A stretch of 64,000 nucleotides of DNA, taken from the NCBI GenBank assembly GCA_030426085.1, contig JAUHYW010000001.1, positions 186,001 to 250,000 of the forward strand, read 5' to 3'. Shown here piece after piece: positions 55,047 to 62,515 of the stretch. Source of the DNA: a bacterium. GTDB lineage: Bacteria > Myxococcota_A > Bradymonadia > UBA7976 > UBA1532. Position 1 is the stretch's first letter, and each line of letters opens with the position of its first letter. Below the pieces are notes generated by a model. That model saw only the letters and a program-made list of their open reading frames with translations, was not told the origin of the DNA and searched no databases. Position numbers and translations under genes: made by a program.

Positions 55047-55927
55047 CCCTGGAACCGCCGGGTGTAGCCGCCGAAGGACGCGCCGAGGTCGAAGGGCGCC
55101 CCGTCGTCCCGGATCTGGAGCGGCAGCCGGGTCGCCGCGCCCCGGATCTCGGCCGGCCCGGCGATCGCGATGCGCCGGCCCTCTTCGAGGGCGGCTTGCA
55201 GCCGCTTCAGCGCGTCGAAGTCGTCGGCGTCGACGTAGGCGTCGATGCCCTCGGGCCCGGTCAGATCGCCCCGCAGCAGCCGCTCGATGGCCGCCGCGGG
55301 CGTCGCGACCCGGAAAGTGCAGGTCGCCGGGTTGTCGTGGGCCGGGGTCCAGGCGGTGATCAGCTCGAGCGGCCCCAGGCCGGCGTACAGCCCGAGCTGC
55401 GGCGAGCGCCACTGCGAGACGGCCATCATGTGGTGCAGGTGGAAGGCGCCGATGCCCAGCGCCAGGGTGACCCGCCACAGCCCCTCGGGCGCCGCGCCGA
55501 CCGCCACCTGGTTGATGCTGCACAGGGTGTAGACCAGCGCCGCGTCGCGCTTGACGGTCGGGATGCAGATGAAGATGGAGACCGGCACCAGCCCGGTGTA
55601 GCCGTCGGGCACGCCCAGCGCCCGGCGGAACCACGGCTCGAGCTGCGTCGCCCGCCGGCCGAAGCCGAAGACGGCGCCGGGCATCACCGCGCAGTCGTAG
55701 AACACCCAGTCGGGCATCGGCAAGCCGATGGGGGCGTAGGTCAGCGCGTTGACGTGCTGCACCAGGTCGAGGAAGGTCTCGTGGCCCAGCCGCTGGGGGT
55801 CGATGATGTTCGCCGGGGGGATCTCGACGCCCATGGGGGCGACGCACAGCCGGTCGACCACGCCGCGGCGGGCGACGAGGTAGGGCTCGCAGTCGTCGAG
55901 GATCCGGCGATAGTGGCGCAAGGGCAT
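55043..55927 (-). CDS. Unknown protein, first of a tandem paralogue pair
   Basis: A 294-residue protein starting MPLRHYRRILDDCEPYLVARR. It aligns with the following gene in order and spacing. It contains GLPMPDWVFYDC, IGAFHLHHMMAVSQWRSPQLG and TAWTPAHDNPATCTF, the last two His-rich. No signal peptide or membrane segment. ATG 55927 is preferred over TTG 55963; CATGAT lies 6 nt before it, and no Shine-Dalgarno is seen. It diverges from the phosphofructokinase gene. Function unknown. Confidence 0.75.
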   Translation of the reverse strand: MPLRHYRRILDDCEPYLVARRGVVDRLCVAPMGVEIPPANIIDPQRLGHETFLDLVQHVNALTYAPIGLPMPDWVFYDCAVMPGAVFGFGRRATQLEPWFRRALGVPDGYTGLVPVSIFICIPTVKRDAALVYTLCSINQVAVGAAPEGLWRVTLALGIGAFHLHHMMAVSQWRSPQLGLYAGLGPLELITAWTPAHDNPATCTFRVATPAAAIERLLRGDLTGPEGIDAYVDADDFDALKRLQAALEEGRRIAIAGPAEIRGAATRLPLQIRDDGAPFDLGASFGGYTRRFQG

Positions 55928-55989
55928 CGGCCGATCATGCGCGCCCGGCCCGGCGATCCGCAAGAGGTCCCGCCGGCCGTCGCCCCCCG

Positions 55990-56018
55990 ATGACAGGGAC
56001 CCCCGACCGCTGTAGACT
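55990..56018 (+). promoter_or_regulatory. Candidate promoter of the phosphofructokinase operon
   Basis: ATGACA (55990-55995), 17-nt spacer, TAGACT (56013-56018). The -35 box is itself the only in-frame ATG upstream of the conserved protein, which argues that this ATG is not the start codon. Confidence 0.45.
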
Positions 56019-56049
56019 GCGCTCGCCGACCCGCACCAGGAGCCGCGCC

Positions 56050-57351
56050 ATCCAGCCGCCCGACCCCGCCGATCTGATCGTCGACCGCCTGGGCCCGGCG
56101 ACCCGCCCCTCCCCGTTGGGGCTGTCGACCGTGTCCGGTGATCGCATCGCCGACTACTGCCCCGACGACGCCCGCACGCTGTTCGACCCCAGCCCCTCGG
56201 GGGCCGACGGCCCGTCGTTCGAAATGGCCGGCCCCCGGGAGCAGGTCTTCTTCGACGGCCCCCGCAGCCACGCGGCCATCGTCACCTGCGGCGGCCTCAG
56301 CCCGGGGCTCAACAACATCATCCGGGCGCTGGTCCGCACCCTGCGCGGCCCCTACGGGGTGCGCAACGTGACCGGGTTCCGCTTCGGCTACGCCGGCCTG
56401 GCCAAGGACGCCGACCCCCCGCCGATGAACCTCGACCGGGCCGCGGTGCACCACATCGACCGCCAGGGGGGCACCATCCTCGGGTCTTCGCGGGGCCCGG
56501 TCGAGGCCGGCGAGATGGTCGACACCCTCGACCGCCTGGGCGTCGACCTGCTCTTCTGCATCGGCGGCGACGGCACCATGCGCGGGGCGCAGGCGATCTA
56601 CGACGAGGTGAAGGCCCGGGGGCGGCAGCTCGCGGTCATCGGGCTGCCCAAGACCATCGACAACGACCTGCCGCTCGTCGAGCGCACCTTCGGCTTCGAC
56701 ACCGCGGTGGGCATCGCCTGCGAGGCGCTGCGGGCGGCGGCCATCGAGGCCGAGTGCGCGCCCCGGGGCGTGGGGCTGGTGCGGCTGATGGGGCGGCACG
56801 CGGGCTACATCGCCGCCGCCGCCGCGCTGACGACCCGCGAGGTCGACCTGGTGCTGGTGCCCGAGCTGAGCTTCGCGCTCGACGGCCCCAAGGGGGTCTA
56901 CGCCTGGATCCGGGAGGTGCTCGCCCGCCAGGGCCGGGCGGTGGTCGTCGTCGCCGAGGGCGCCGGGCAGGACCACCTCGAGGCGGCCGGCGAGGCCGAC
57001 CCGTCGGGCAACCGCAAGCTGGGCGACATCGGCGTCTTCCTGCGGGACGCGATGAAGGCCGCCTTCGCCGACGACCCGATCAACCTCAAGTACATCGACC
57101 CCAGCTACATCATCCGGGCGGCCCCGGCGAACACCGCCGACGCCCGGCTGTGCGGCGAGCTGGCCGAGGACGCGGTGCACGCCGCGATGTCGGGGCGCAC
57201 CGGCATGGTGGTCGGGCTGTGGAACGGCCAGCGGACCCACGTCCCGCTGGGGGCGGTGGCGGGGCGCACCCGGCGGCTCGACCTGGACGGCGCGCTGTGG
57301 CGCTCGGTGGTGCAGACCACCGGTCAGCCCAAGGTCTTCGAAGGGGAGTGA
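56050..57351 (+). CDS. pfkA: ATP-dependent 6-phosphofructokinase (plant-like group)
   Basis: A 433-residue glycolytic enzyme converting fructose 6-phosphate to the 1,6-bisphosphate. It shows AGPREQVFFD, AAIVTCGGLSPGLNNIIR, GGDGT (ATP-type Gly, not Asp as in PPi enzymes), PKTIDNDL, LMGRHAGYIA and the C-terminal GNRKLGDIG. The Gly plus Lys combination is that of plant-like ATP-PFK. The start is odd. The ATG at 55990 overlaps a promoter -35 box and would add an Arg-rich non-conserved leader. A perfect AGGAG (56038-56042) sits 7 nt before an in-frame ATC (56050), so AUC initiation is my best reading. First gene of an operon with the UbiB kinase, NUDIX and HEAT-methyltransferase genes. Confidence 0.92.
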   Translation: MQPPDPADLIVDRLGPATRPSPLGLSTVSGDRIADYCPDDARTLFDPSPSGADGPSFEMAGPREQVFFDGPRSHAAIVTCGGLSPGLNNIIRALVRTLRGPYGVRNVTGFRFGYAGLAKDADPPPMNLDRAAVHHIDRQGGTILGSSRGPVEAGEMVDTLDRLGVDLLFCIGGDGTMRGAQAIYDEVKARGRQLAVIGLPKTIDNDLPLVERTFGFDTAVGIACEALRAAAIEAECAPRGVGLVRLMGRHAGYIAAAAALTTREVDLVLVPELSFALDGPKGVYAWIREVLARQGRAVVVVAEGAGQDHLEAAGEADPSGNRKLGDIGVFLRDAMKAAFADDPINLKYIDPSYIIRAAPANTADARLCGELAEDAVHAAMSGRTGMVVGLWNGQRTHVPLGAVAGRTRRLDLDGALWRSVVQTTGQPKVFEGE

Positions 57352-57393
57352 CCCGCGGCGGGGGCCGCGCATCCTCCCTCCACAGGAGAACCG

Positions 57394-58734
57394 ATGCCCA
57401 AGGACTGGGCCGCGCTGGGCGGTGACAAAGGCAAGAAGGTCGAGACCGGACGCATCGGGCGGGCGCTGAAGCTCGGCCGGGTCGCCGCCCGGTTCACCGG
57501 CTCGATGCTCAAGGCCGGGCTGACCGGCAAGAAGGACCCCGACCTCGAGCTGATGGCCGAGGCCGCGGTGGCCAACGCCCACCGCCTCGCCGACGTGATG
57601 GGCGAGATGAAGGGCGCGGCGATGAAGGTCGGCCAGATGCTCAGCGCCGACCCCGAGCTGGTCGACCCGGCCTTCGCCGAGAAGCTGGCGACGCTGCAGC
57701 GCGAAGCTCCGCCGATGGACTTCGAGACCGTCGCCGCCCAGATCGAGCGCTGGCTCGACCGCCCGATCGACGCCGTCTTCCGTCACTTCGACCCCGAGCC
57801 CATCGGCGCGGCCAGCATCGGGCAGGTGCACCGGGCGACGCTCTTCGACGGGCGCGAGGTGGCGGTCAAGATCCAGTATCCGGGCATCGCCGACAGCATC
57901 GAGAGCGACCTGCGCAACATGGCCTCGATGCTCAAGGTGGGCCGGGTCTTCGTCACCAAGGAGCGGGCCGACGGCTTCGTCGCCGAGGCCCGGGACGCGA
58001 TCCTGGCCGAAGCCGACTACCGCCGCGAGGGCCAGAACCTGGCCCGGTTCCGGGCGATGCTGGCCGACGACTGGCCCGACGTGCGGATCCCCGAGCCGGT
58101 GCCCGGGCTCACCGCCGAGCAGGTGCTGGTGATGGGCTTCTGCGAGGGCGACAAGCTCGACGAGGCGATCAACGCCATCGACGACCCGGCCCGGCGGGAC
58201 GCCATCGCCCACCGGTTCGTCGAGCTGTTCGTGCACCTGTTCCACGAGCGCCACACGCTGCACGCCGACCCCCACCCGGGCAACTTCATGCTGGCCCCCG
58301 ACGAGGCGATCGTGCTGCTCGACTTCGGCTGCATCCGCGACTTCGACGAGGCGCTCGCCGACGACGTGCTGCGCATGCTCGTCGCCTTCTGGGACGACGA
58401 CATGACCCGGCTCAAGGCGCTGCTCAAGCGCACCGGCTTCGGGCGGGACGACATGGTCTGGCCCGAGGACGACGTGCTGCGGGAGTACCTCGGGATGATC
58501 CTCGAGCCCCTCGCGGCCGACGCGCCGTTCCGCTTCGCCGACTTCAAGGTCGCCGCCCGCATCCGGGCGTTCTTCCGCCGCAACATCGGCTTCCTCAAGC
58601 TGGTCCCCCCGCCCGAGACGCTGCTGTACTTCCGGGTGCTCGGCGGCATGAAGGGCATGCTGACCCGCATCGACGCCGCGGTGAACCTGCGGGCCATCGC
58701 CGAGGACTGCTGCCGCCGCCGAGGCATACTGTGA
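57394..58734 (+). CDS. UbiB/ABC1 (AarF) family atypical kinase
   Basis: A 446-residue protein of the UbiB/ADCK group. The family KxGQ motif is KVGQ (78-81), the Ala-rich nucleotide loop is GAASIGQ (138-144), the lysine is in VAVKIQYP (Lys159), and the catalytic and metal motifs are HADPHPGN and LLDFGC. Members support ubiquinone or isoprenoid lipid homeostasis and may act as ATPases rather than protein kinases. There is no obvious C-terminal membrane helix pair. AGGAG precedes the ATG; the NUDIX start overlaps its stop by 4 nt (GTGA). Confidence 0.92.
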   Translation: MPKDWAALGGDKGKKVETGRIGRALKLGRVAARFTGSMLKAGLTGKKDPDLELMAEAAVANAHRLADVMGEMKGAAMKVGQMLSADPELVDPAFAEKLATLQREAPPMDFETVAAQIERWLDRPIDAVFRHFDPEPIGAASIGQVHRATLFDGREVAVKIQYPGIADSIESDLRNMASMLKVGRVFVTKERADGFVAEARDAILAEADYRREGQNLARFRAMLADDWPDVRIPEPVPGLTAEQVLVMGFCEGDKLDEAINAIDDPARRDAIAHRFVELFVHLFHERHTLHADPHPGNFMLAPDEAIVLLDFGCIRDFDEALADDVLRMLVAFWDDDMTRLKALLKRTGFGRDDMVWPEDDVLREYLGMILEPLAADAPFRFADFKVAARIRAFFRRNIGFLKLVPPPETLLYFRVLGGMKGMLTRIDAAVNLRAIAEDCCRRRGIL

Positions 58735-59597
58735 CCCCGACCGAGACCCCGACCCCCATCCGCGACGCCACCACCGTGCTGCTGCTGCGGCCGGGCGACG
58801 GGCCGCACCCGTTCGAGATCTTCATGGTGCGCCGCACGAAGCGGGCGAAGTTCATGGCCAGCGCGATGGTGTTCCCCGGGGGCCGGGTCGACGCCGCCGA
58901 CGCCGACGACGGGCTCACCGCCCGCTGCGACCTGAGCCGGGAGGCGGCCGCGCAGCGCATGGGCATGGACGACGGCGCGCAGGCGCTGGCGCTGCTCGTG
59001 GCCGGGGTGCGGGAGACCTTCGAAGAGGCCGGGCTGCTGCTCGCCCGCCGGGCCGACGGGCCGCTCGACCTCGAAGACGCGGCGCTGATCGAGCGGCTGG
59101 CGAAGCACCGCGACGCGCTGAACGCCCACGAGACGACGATGGCCGCGGTGGCCGAGGCCGAGGACCTGCGGCTCGAGCTCGATCGGCTGGCGTTCTACGC
59201 CCGCTGGATCACGCCGCCCATCGAGTCCCGTCGGTTCGATGCCCGGTTCCTGATCGCCCGGGCGCCGCGGGGCCAGCGGGGGCAGCACGACGCCGTCGAG
59301 ACCACCGCCAGCGCCTGGCTCGCCCCACAGGCCGCGCTCGACGCCTACGCCGCTGGCGACATCCAGCTCGCGCCGCCCACGCTGCGGGTGCTGCTCGAGC
59401 TGGCCCGGGCCGGGTCGATCGAGGCCGCGCTGAAGACCGATGGCGTGCCCCGCCCGATCCAGCCCCAGCCGCAGTTCGTCGGCGGCGACCTGCACCTGCT
59501 GCTGCCCGGCGACCCCGAGTTCGACCCGCCCGGCGCGGCCCGCAACCGCATCATGCTGCGCGACGGCCGCTGGATCTCGGAGGGCCGGGGGGCGTGA
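58731..59597 (+). CDS. NUDIX hydrolase (NUDT19-like)
   Basis: A 288-residue protein. The N-terminal NUDIX strand is ATTVLLLRPGD, followed by FEIFMVRRT and MVFPGGRVD, then a large insertion before the NUDIX helix RETFEEAGLL (94-103). That long gap between GG and REXXEE is typical of the NUDT19/RP2p branch, which cleaves CoA or nucleotide diphosphates. The start is GTG 58731, coupled to ubiB; its stop overlaps the next GTG by 4 nt. Substrate not decidable. Confidence 0.88.
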   Translation: MTPTETPTPIRDATTVLLLRPGDGPHPFEIFMVRRTKRAKFMASAMVFPGGRVDAADADDGLTARCDLSREAAAQRMGMDDGAQALALLVAGVRETFEEAGLLLARRADGPLDLEDAALIERLAKHRDALNAHETTMAAVAEAEDLRLELDRLAFYARWITPPIESRRFDARFLIARAPRGQRGQHDAVETTASAWLAPQAALDAYAAGDIQLAPPTLRVLLELARAGSIEAALKTDGVPRPIQPQPQFVGGDLHLLLPGDPEFDPPGAARNRIMLRDGRWISEGRGA

Positions 59598-61090
59598 CCG
59601 AGCGGGCCGAGGCGGTGCGGCGCATCGGGATCCGGCGCGACCCGGCCGACGCCCCCGCCCTGCGGGCCGCGCTGGGCGACGCCGATCCGGCCGCGCGGGC
59701 CATGGCCTGCCGGGCCCTCGGCTGGCAGCGCGACCCCCGGCTGGCCCCCGACCTGATCGGCGCCCTCACCGACCCCGAACCCGACGTGCGGGACCACGCG
59801 GTGCGGGCCCTGGGGGTCTGCCTCGGCGGCCGCTCGACCCCGCCCGCGGCCGCCGCGGCGCTGATCGACGCCCTCGCCGACCCCGATCCGATCGTCCGGG
59901 CATCCGCCGCGCGCACCTGCGGCTGGCTCGAAGTCGACGGCGCCCGCCCCGCCCTGCGCGCCCGCTTGAGCGACGATGACAGCGGCCCGGTCCGAGCCGA
60001 GGCGGCCCACGCGCTCGGTCGCCTGGGCGACGCGCAGTCCACCCCGGCCCTGCTCGCCGCGCTCGGCGCGCCCCACGCCGGCCTGCGCCATCACGCCGCG
60101 CGGGCGCTGGGCCTGCTCGACGCCGACGCGCTCGCGCACCTGAAGCCGTGCCTCGCCGATCCCGACGCCGAGGTGCGGGTCGCCGCGCTGCGGGTCGTCG
60201 CCCGGCTCGCCGATGATCCCGGGCCGATCGCGGCCGCCCTGCGCGACCCCAACCCCGGCGTGCGGGCCACCGCGGCCATCCTCGCCGCCGACTCATCGAT
60301 CCCCGACGCCGCGCTCGCCGAGGCGCTGGCCGCCGAGCCGCACCCCGAGGCGCGGCACCACCTCGTCCGGGCGCTCATCCGCCGGGGCGAACGGTCCGGC
60401 GCCCCCGACCCCCCCGACCCCAGGAGCCCCGCGATGCCCGATCCTGCCGACCCCGCCGCCTTCGGCCCCACCGGCGACCCGTCCCACCGCCGCAGCGCGC
60501 CGGCCGCCGAGCGCAACCGGGGGCCCATCGCCGACGTGCTCGCCGACCGGCTGCCGCCCGGCCCGGTGCTCGAGATCGCCGCCGGCAGCGGGACCCACAC
60601 CGCCTTCTTCGCCCATCGGTTCCCGGACCACGTCTGGCTGCCGACCGACCTCGACCCCGACGCGCTGGCCAGCATCGAGGGCTGGCGGGCCGCCGCCGCC
60701 GCCGAGGGGCGCCCGCTGGACAACGTGCGCCCCGCGCAGCGGCTCGACGTCTGCGCCGACGTGTGGCCGGTGGAGTCCGCCGGCGCGGTGTTCTGCGCCA
60801 ACATGATCCACATCGCGCCGTGGGCGGCGACGCCGGGCCTGATGAGCGGCGCGGCCCGGATCCTGACGCCGGGGGGGCGGCTCTTCCTCTACGGGCCGTT
60901 CCGCTTCGACGGGCGATTCACCGCGCCGAGCAACGCCCGCTTCGACGGCTGGCTGAAGGCGCAGGACCCCCGGTTCGGGGTGCGCGATCTGGGGGAGGTC
61001 TCGGCGGTCGCCGCCGAGCGGGGGCTGGCGCGGATCGAGGTGATCGCGATGCCGGCCAACAACCACGTCATCGTCTTCGAGCGCCGCTGA
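59594..61090 (+). CDS. HEAT-repeat and DUF938 methyltransferase fusion, with internal start
   Basis: A 498-residue frame. Residues 1-265 are HEAT/PBS-lyase-type repeats (DPAARAMACRALGW; DPDVRDHAVRALG-like units, about eight). After a Pro-rich linker, a DUF938 SAM-dependent methyltransferase begins at Met281, with VLEIAAGSGTHTAFFA as motif I and FCANMIHIAPWAATPGLM. CAGGAG lies 7 nt before ATG 60434 (Met281), a better ribosome site than that of the annotated start, so both a fusion and a free 218-residue methyltransferase may be made. GTG 59594 is coupled to the NUDIX stop. Methyl acceptor unknown. Confidence 0.88.
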   Translation: MTERAEAVRRIGIRRDPADAPALRAALGDADPAARAMACRALGWQRDPRLAPDLIGALTDPEPDVRDHAVRALGVCLGGRSTPPAAAAALIDALADPDPIVRASAARTCGWLEVDGARPALRARLSDDDSGPVRAEAAHALGRLGDAQSTPALLAALGAPHAGLRHHAARALGLLDADALAHLKPCLADPDAEVRVAALRVVARLADDPGPIAAALRDPNPGVRATAAILAADSSIPDAALAEALAAEPHPEARHHLVRALIRRGERSGAPDPPDPRSPAMPDPADPAAFGPTGDPSHRRSAPAAERNRGPIADVLADRLPPGPVLEIAAGSGTHTAFFAHRFPDHVWLPTDLDPDALASIEGWRAAAAAEGRPLDNVRPAQRLDVCADVWPVESAGAVFCANMIHIAPWAATPGLMSGAARILTPGGRLFLYGPFRFDGRFTAPSNARFDGWLKAQDPRFGVRDLGEVSAVAAERGLARIEVIAMPANNHVIVFERR

Positions 61091-61099
61091 GCGGCGCCC

Positions 61100-61131
61100 G
61101 GATCAGGCGGCGGCCGGATCAGGCGGCGGCC
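61100..61131 (-). repeat. 16-bp tandem duplication across the lspA stop
   Basis: GGATCAGGCGGCGGCC occurs twice in a row (61100-61115, 61116-61131). The second copy holds the lspA stop codon and the last Ala codons. Confidence 0.8.
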
Positions 61132-61652
61132 GGCTGGCGCTCCTCGGCGTGGCGGTTGACGATGGCGTCGACGAACAAGAGCCCGATGCCCACGCAGATG
61201 CCGACGTCGGCGACGTTGAACGTCGGCCAGACGAAGCTCTTGTAGTACCACTGGATGAAGTCGACCACGTAGCCCAGCCGCAGCCGGTCGATGGCGTTGC
61301 CGATCGCCCCCCCCATCAGCAGGATGAACGCCGCCTGCTGCAAGCGCAGCCGGGTCTTGCCCCACATGTAGGTGATGGCGCCCACCGCGACCACCGTCAC
61401 GGTGCCGAAGATCGCCGCCCGGGCCGCGCCCGACAGATCGCCGAAGATACTGAACGCCGCCCCGGTGTTGCCCGCGAGCCGCAGGTTGAACCACGACTCG
61501 GTCACCGCCATCACCTCGGTGCGGATCATGTGGGCTTCGGCCGGCAGCGGCGGCTCGGTGAGCGAGAAGGCCTGAACGGCGAGCAGCTTGGTCCACTGGT
61601 CGAGCGCGATCCAGGCGAGGGCGCCGATAAAGAGCGGCAGGTAGCGTCGCAT
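61119..61652 (-). CDS. lspA: Signal peptidase II (lipoprotein signal peptidase)
   Basis: A 177-residue inner-membrane aspartyl protease that cleaves lipoprotein signal peptides before the lipid Cys. Four membrane segments; the catalytic Asp residues are Asp122 in GNAIDRLRLGYVVDFI and Asp149 in FNVAD. An insertion of about 20 residues (LTEPPLPAEAHMIRTEV) lies in the first periplasmic loop. ATG 61652 follows GGAGG. It serves the dozen or so lipoproteins encoded in this window. It is convergent with the HEAT-methyltransferase gene. Confidence 0.96.
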   Translation of the reverse strand: MRRYLPLFIGALAWIALDQWTKLLAVQAFSLTEPPLPAEAHMIRTEVMAVTESWFNLRLAGNTGAAFSIFGDLSGAARAAIFGTVTVVAVGAITYMWGKTRLRLQQAAFILLMGGAIGNAIDRLRLGYVVDFIQWYYKSFVWPTFNVADVGICVGIGLLFVDAIVNRHAEERQPAAA

Positions 61653-61687
61653 CGGGCCTCCGGCGAGCGGGGTCGAAGTGGTCGCCC

Positions 61688-61716
61688 AGGCTATTGACGG
61701 GCCGGATGCCTGTCAA
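61688..61716 (-). promoter_or_regulatory. lspA: Candidate promoter of lspA with overlapping inverted repeat
   Basis: TTGACA (61716-61711), a full -35 consensus, 17-nt spacer, TAGCCT (61693-61688). ATTGAC (61693-61698) and GTCAAT (61712-61717) form an inverted repeat across the promoter, which could be an operator. Confidence 0.5.
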
Positions 61717-61770
61717 TCGGCGACGGCCGAAGCAGGCCGAAGCCGGCGGCGGGGGCGTCGGGCCGCCCTC

Positions 61771-62304
61771 TCACAGATCGACGAGGATGGGCGGCGAGTC
61801 GTGGCTCACCGCGACGGGCTCGAGCGCGCCCGCCGAGCGCAGCGGGGTGATCTCACCGGTGACGTGCACCGTGCAGGCGAAGCCGAAGAAGAGCTGCACC
61901 GAGCCGAAGTCGAGCGTGCGCGACGCGCCGGCCTCGAGGTGCAGCGCGCCGGGCGCGGGGTAGACCGCCTCGATCAGCCCCTCCGACTCGCCGTCCTCGC
62001 CCGGATCGGGGTGGGGGCGCATCACCAGATCGTCGAGATCGACGATGACCGGGTGCGGGTGTGGGTTCTCGACGCGGACCTTCAGCCGCAGGACGTCGGC
62101 GTCGGCGTCGGCGAAGCGCAGCCCCTCGTCGGTCGCCACCCCGTCACCGGGCCAGACGAAGTCGATCGAGACGCCGCGGGTCGACTGCTCCACCGGCGCG
62201 CCGACGACGCCATCGCGGACGCCGTCTCCCGAGGGTATGCAGCCGGCGAGCAGCGCGGCGGCGAGGGCGAACGGGGCGAGCGGGCGGGCGGTTCGACGGT
62301 GCAT
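61771..62304 (-). CDS. Lipoprotein with single beta-sandwich-like domain
   Basis: A 177-residue lipoprotein: lipobox LLAGC, then GVSIDFVWPGDGV, a strand-rich region (VLRLKVRVENPHPHPVIVDL) and LFFGFACTVHVTGEITP. The pattern resembles a LEA/WHy or Ig-like sandwich, in which NPHPHPVIVD is a characteristic turn, but I do not assign a family. ATG 62304 (GGAG 9 nt upstream) overlaps an earlier GTG. It is preceded by an inverted-repeat-flanked AT-rich region. Confidence 0.75.
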   Translation of the reverse strand: MHRRTARPLAPFALAAALLAGCIPSGDGVRDGVVGAPVEQSTRGVSIDFVWPGDGVATDEGLRFADADADVLRLKVRVENPHPHPVIVDLDDLVMRPHPDPGEDGESEGLIEAVYPAPGALHLEAGASRTLDFGSVQLFFGFACTVHVTGEITPLRSAGALEPVAVSHDSPPILVDL

Positions 62305-62360
62305 CACGGTGGGCTCCGGGCCGCGGAGGACGACGCGCTCATCGCATCGGACCGGCTCCG

Positions 62361-62421
62361 CGGGGTCGACCGCCGTTTATTCAATCGATGTGCCGCTTTT
62401 CGTGAATGCCCGTCGACCCCG
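62361..62421. promoter_or_regulatory. 10-bp inverted repeat flanking an AT-rich island
   Basis: CGGGGTCGAC (62361-62370) and GTCGACCCCG (62412-62421) enclose about 41 bp with runs such as TTTATT and CTTTTCG, unlike the adjacent GC-rich DNA. It lies 57-117 nt upstream of the lipoprotein start. Possible promoter with operator. The rest of 62308-62515 holds nothing recognisable. Confidence 0.4.
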
Positions 62422-62515
62422 GGCCGCCGGGGCCTCACCGGCCAGCCGCGACGCCGCATGCGGCCGATCCGTGCGCCCGACTCACGGTGCCCGTGCCCCA
62501 GGCGCACGACCCGCC

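Noticed and set aside
55990-56049. ATG 55990 as start of phosphofructokinase
   Set aside because: It coincides with a promoter -35 box, lacks a ribosome site, and gives an Arg-rich leader not expected in the enzyme.
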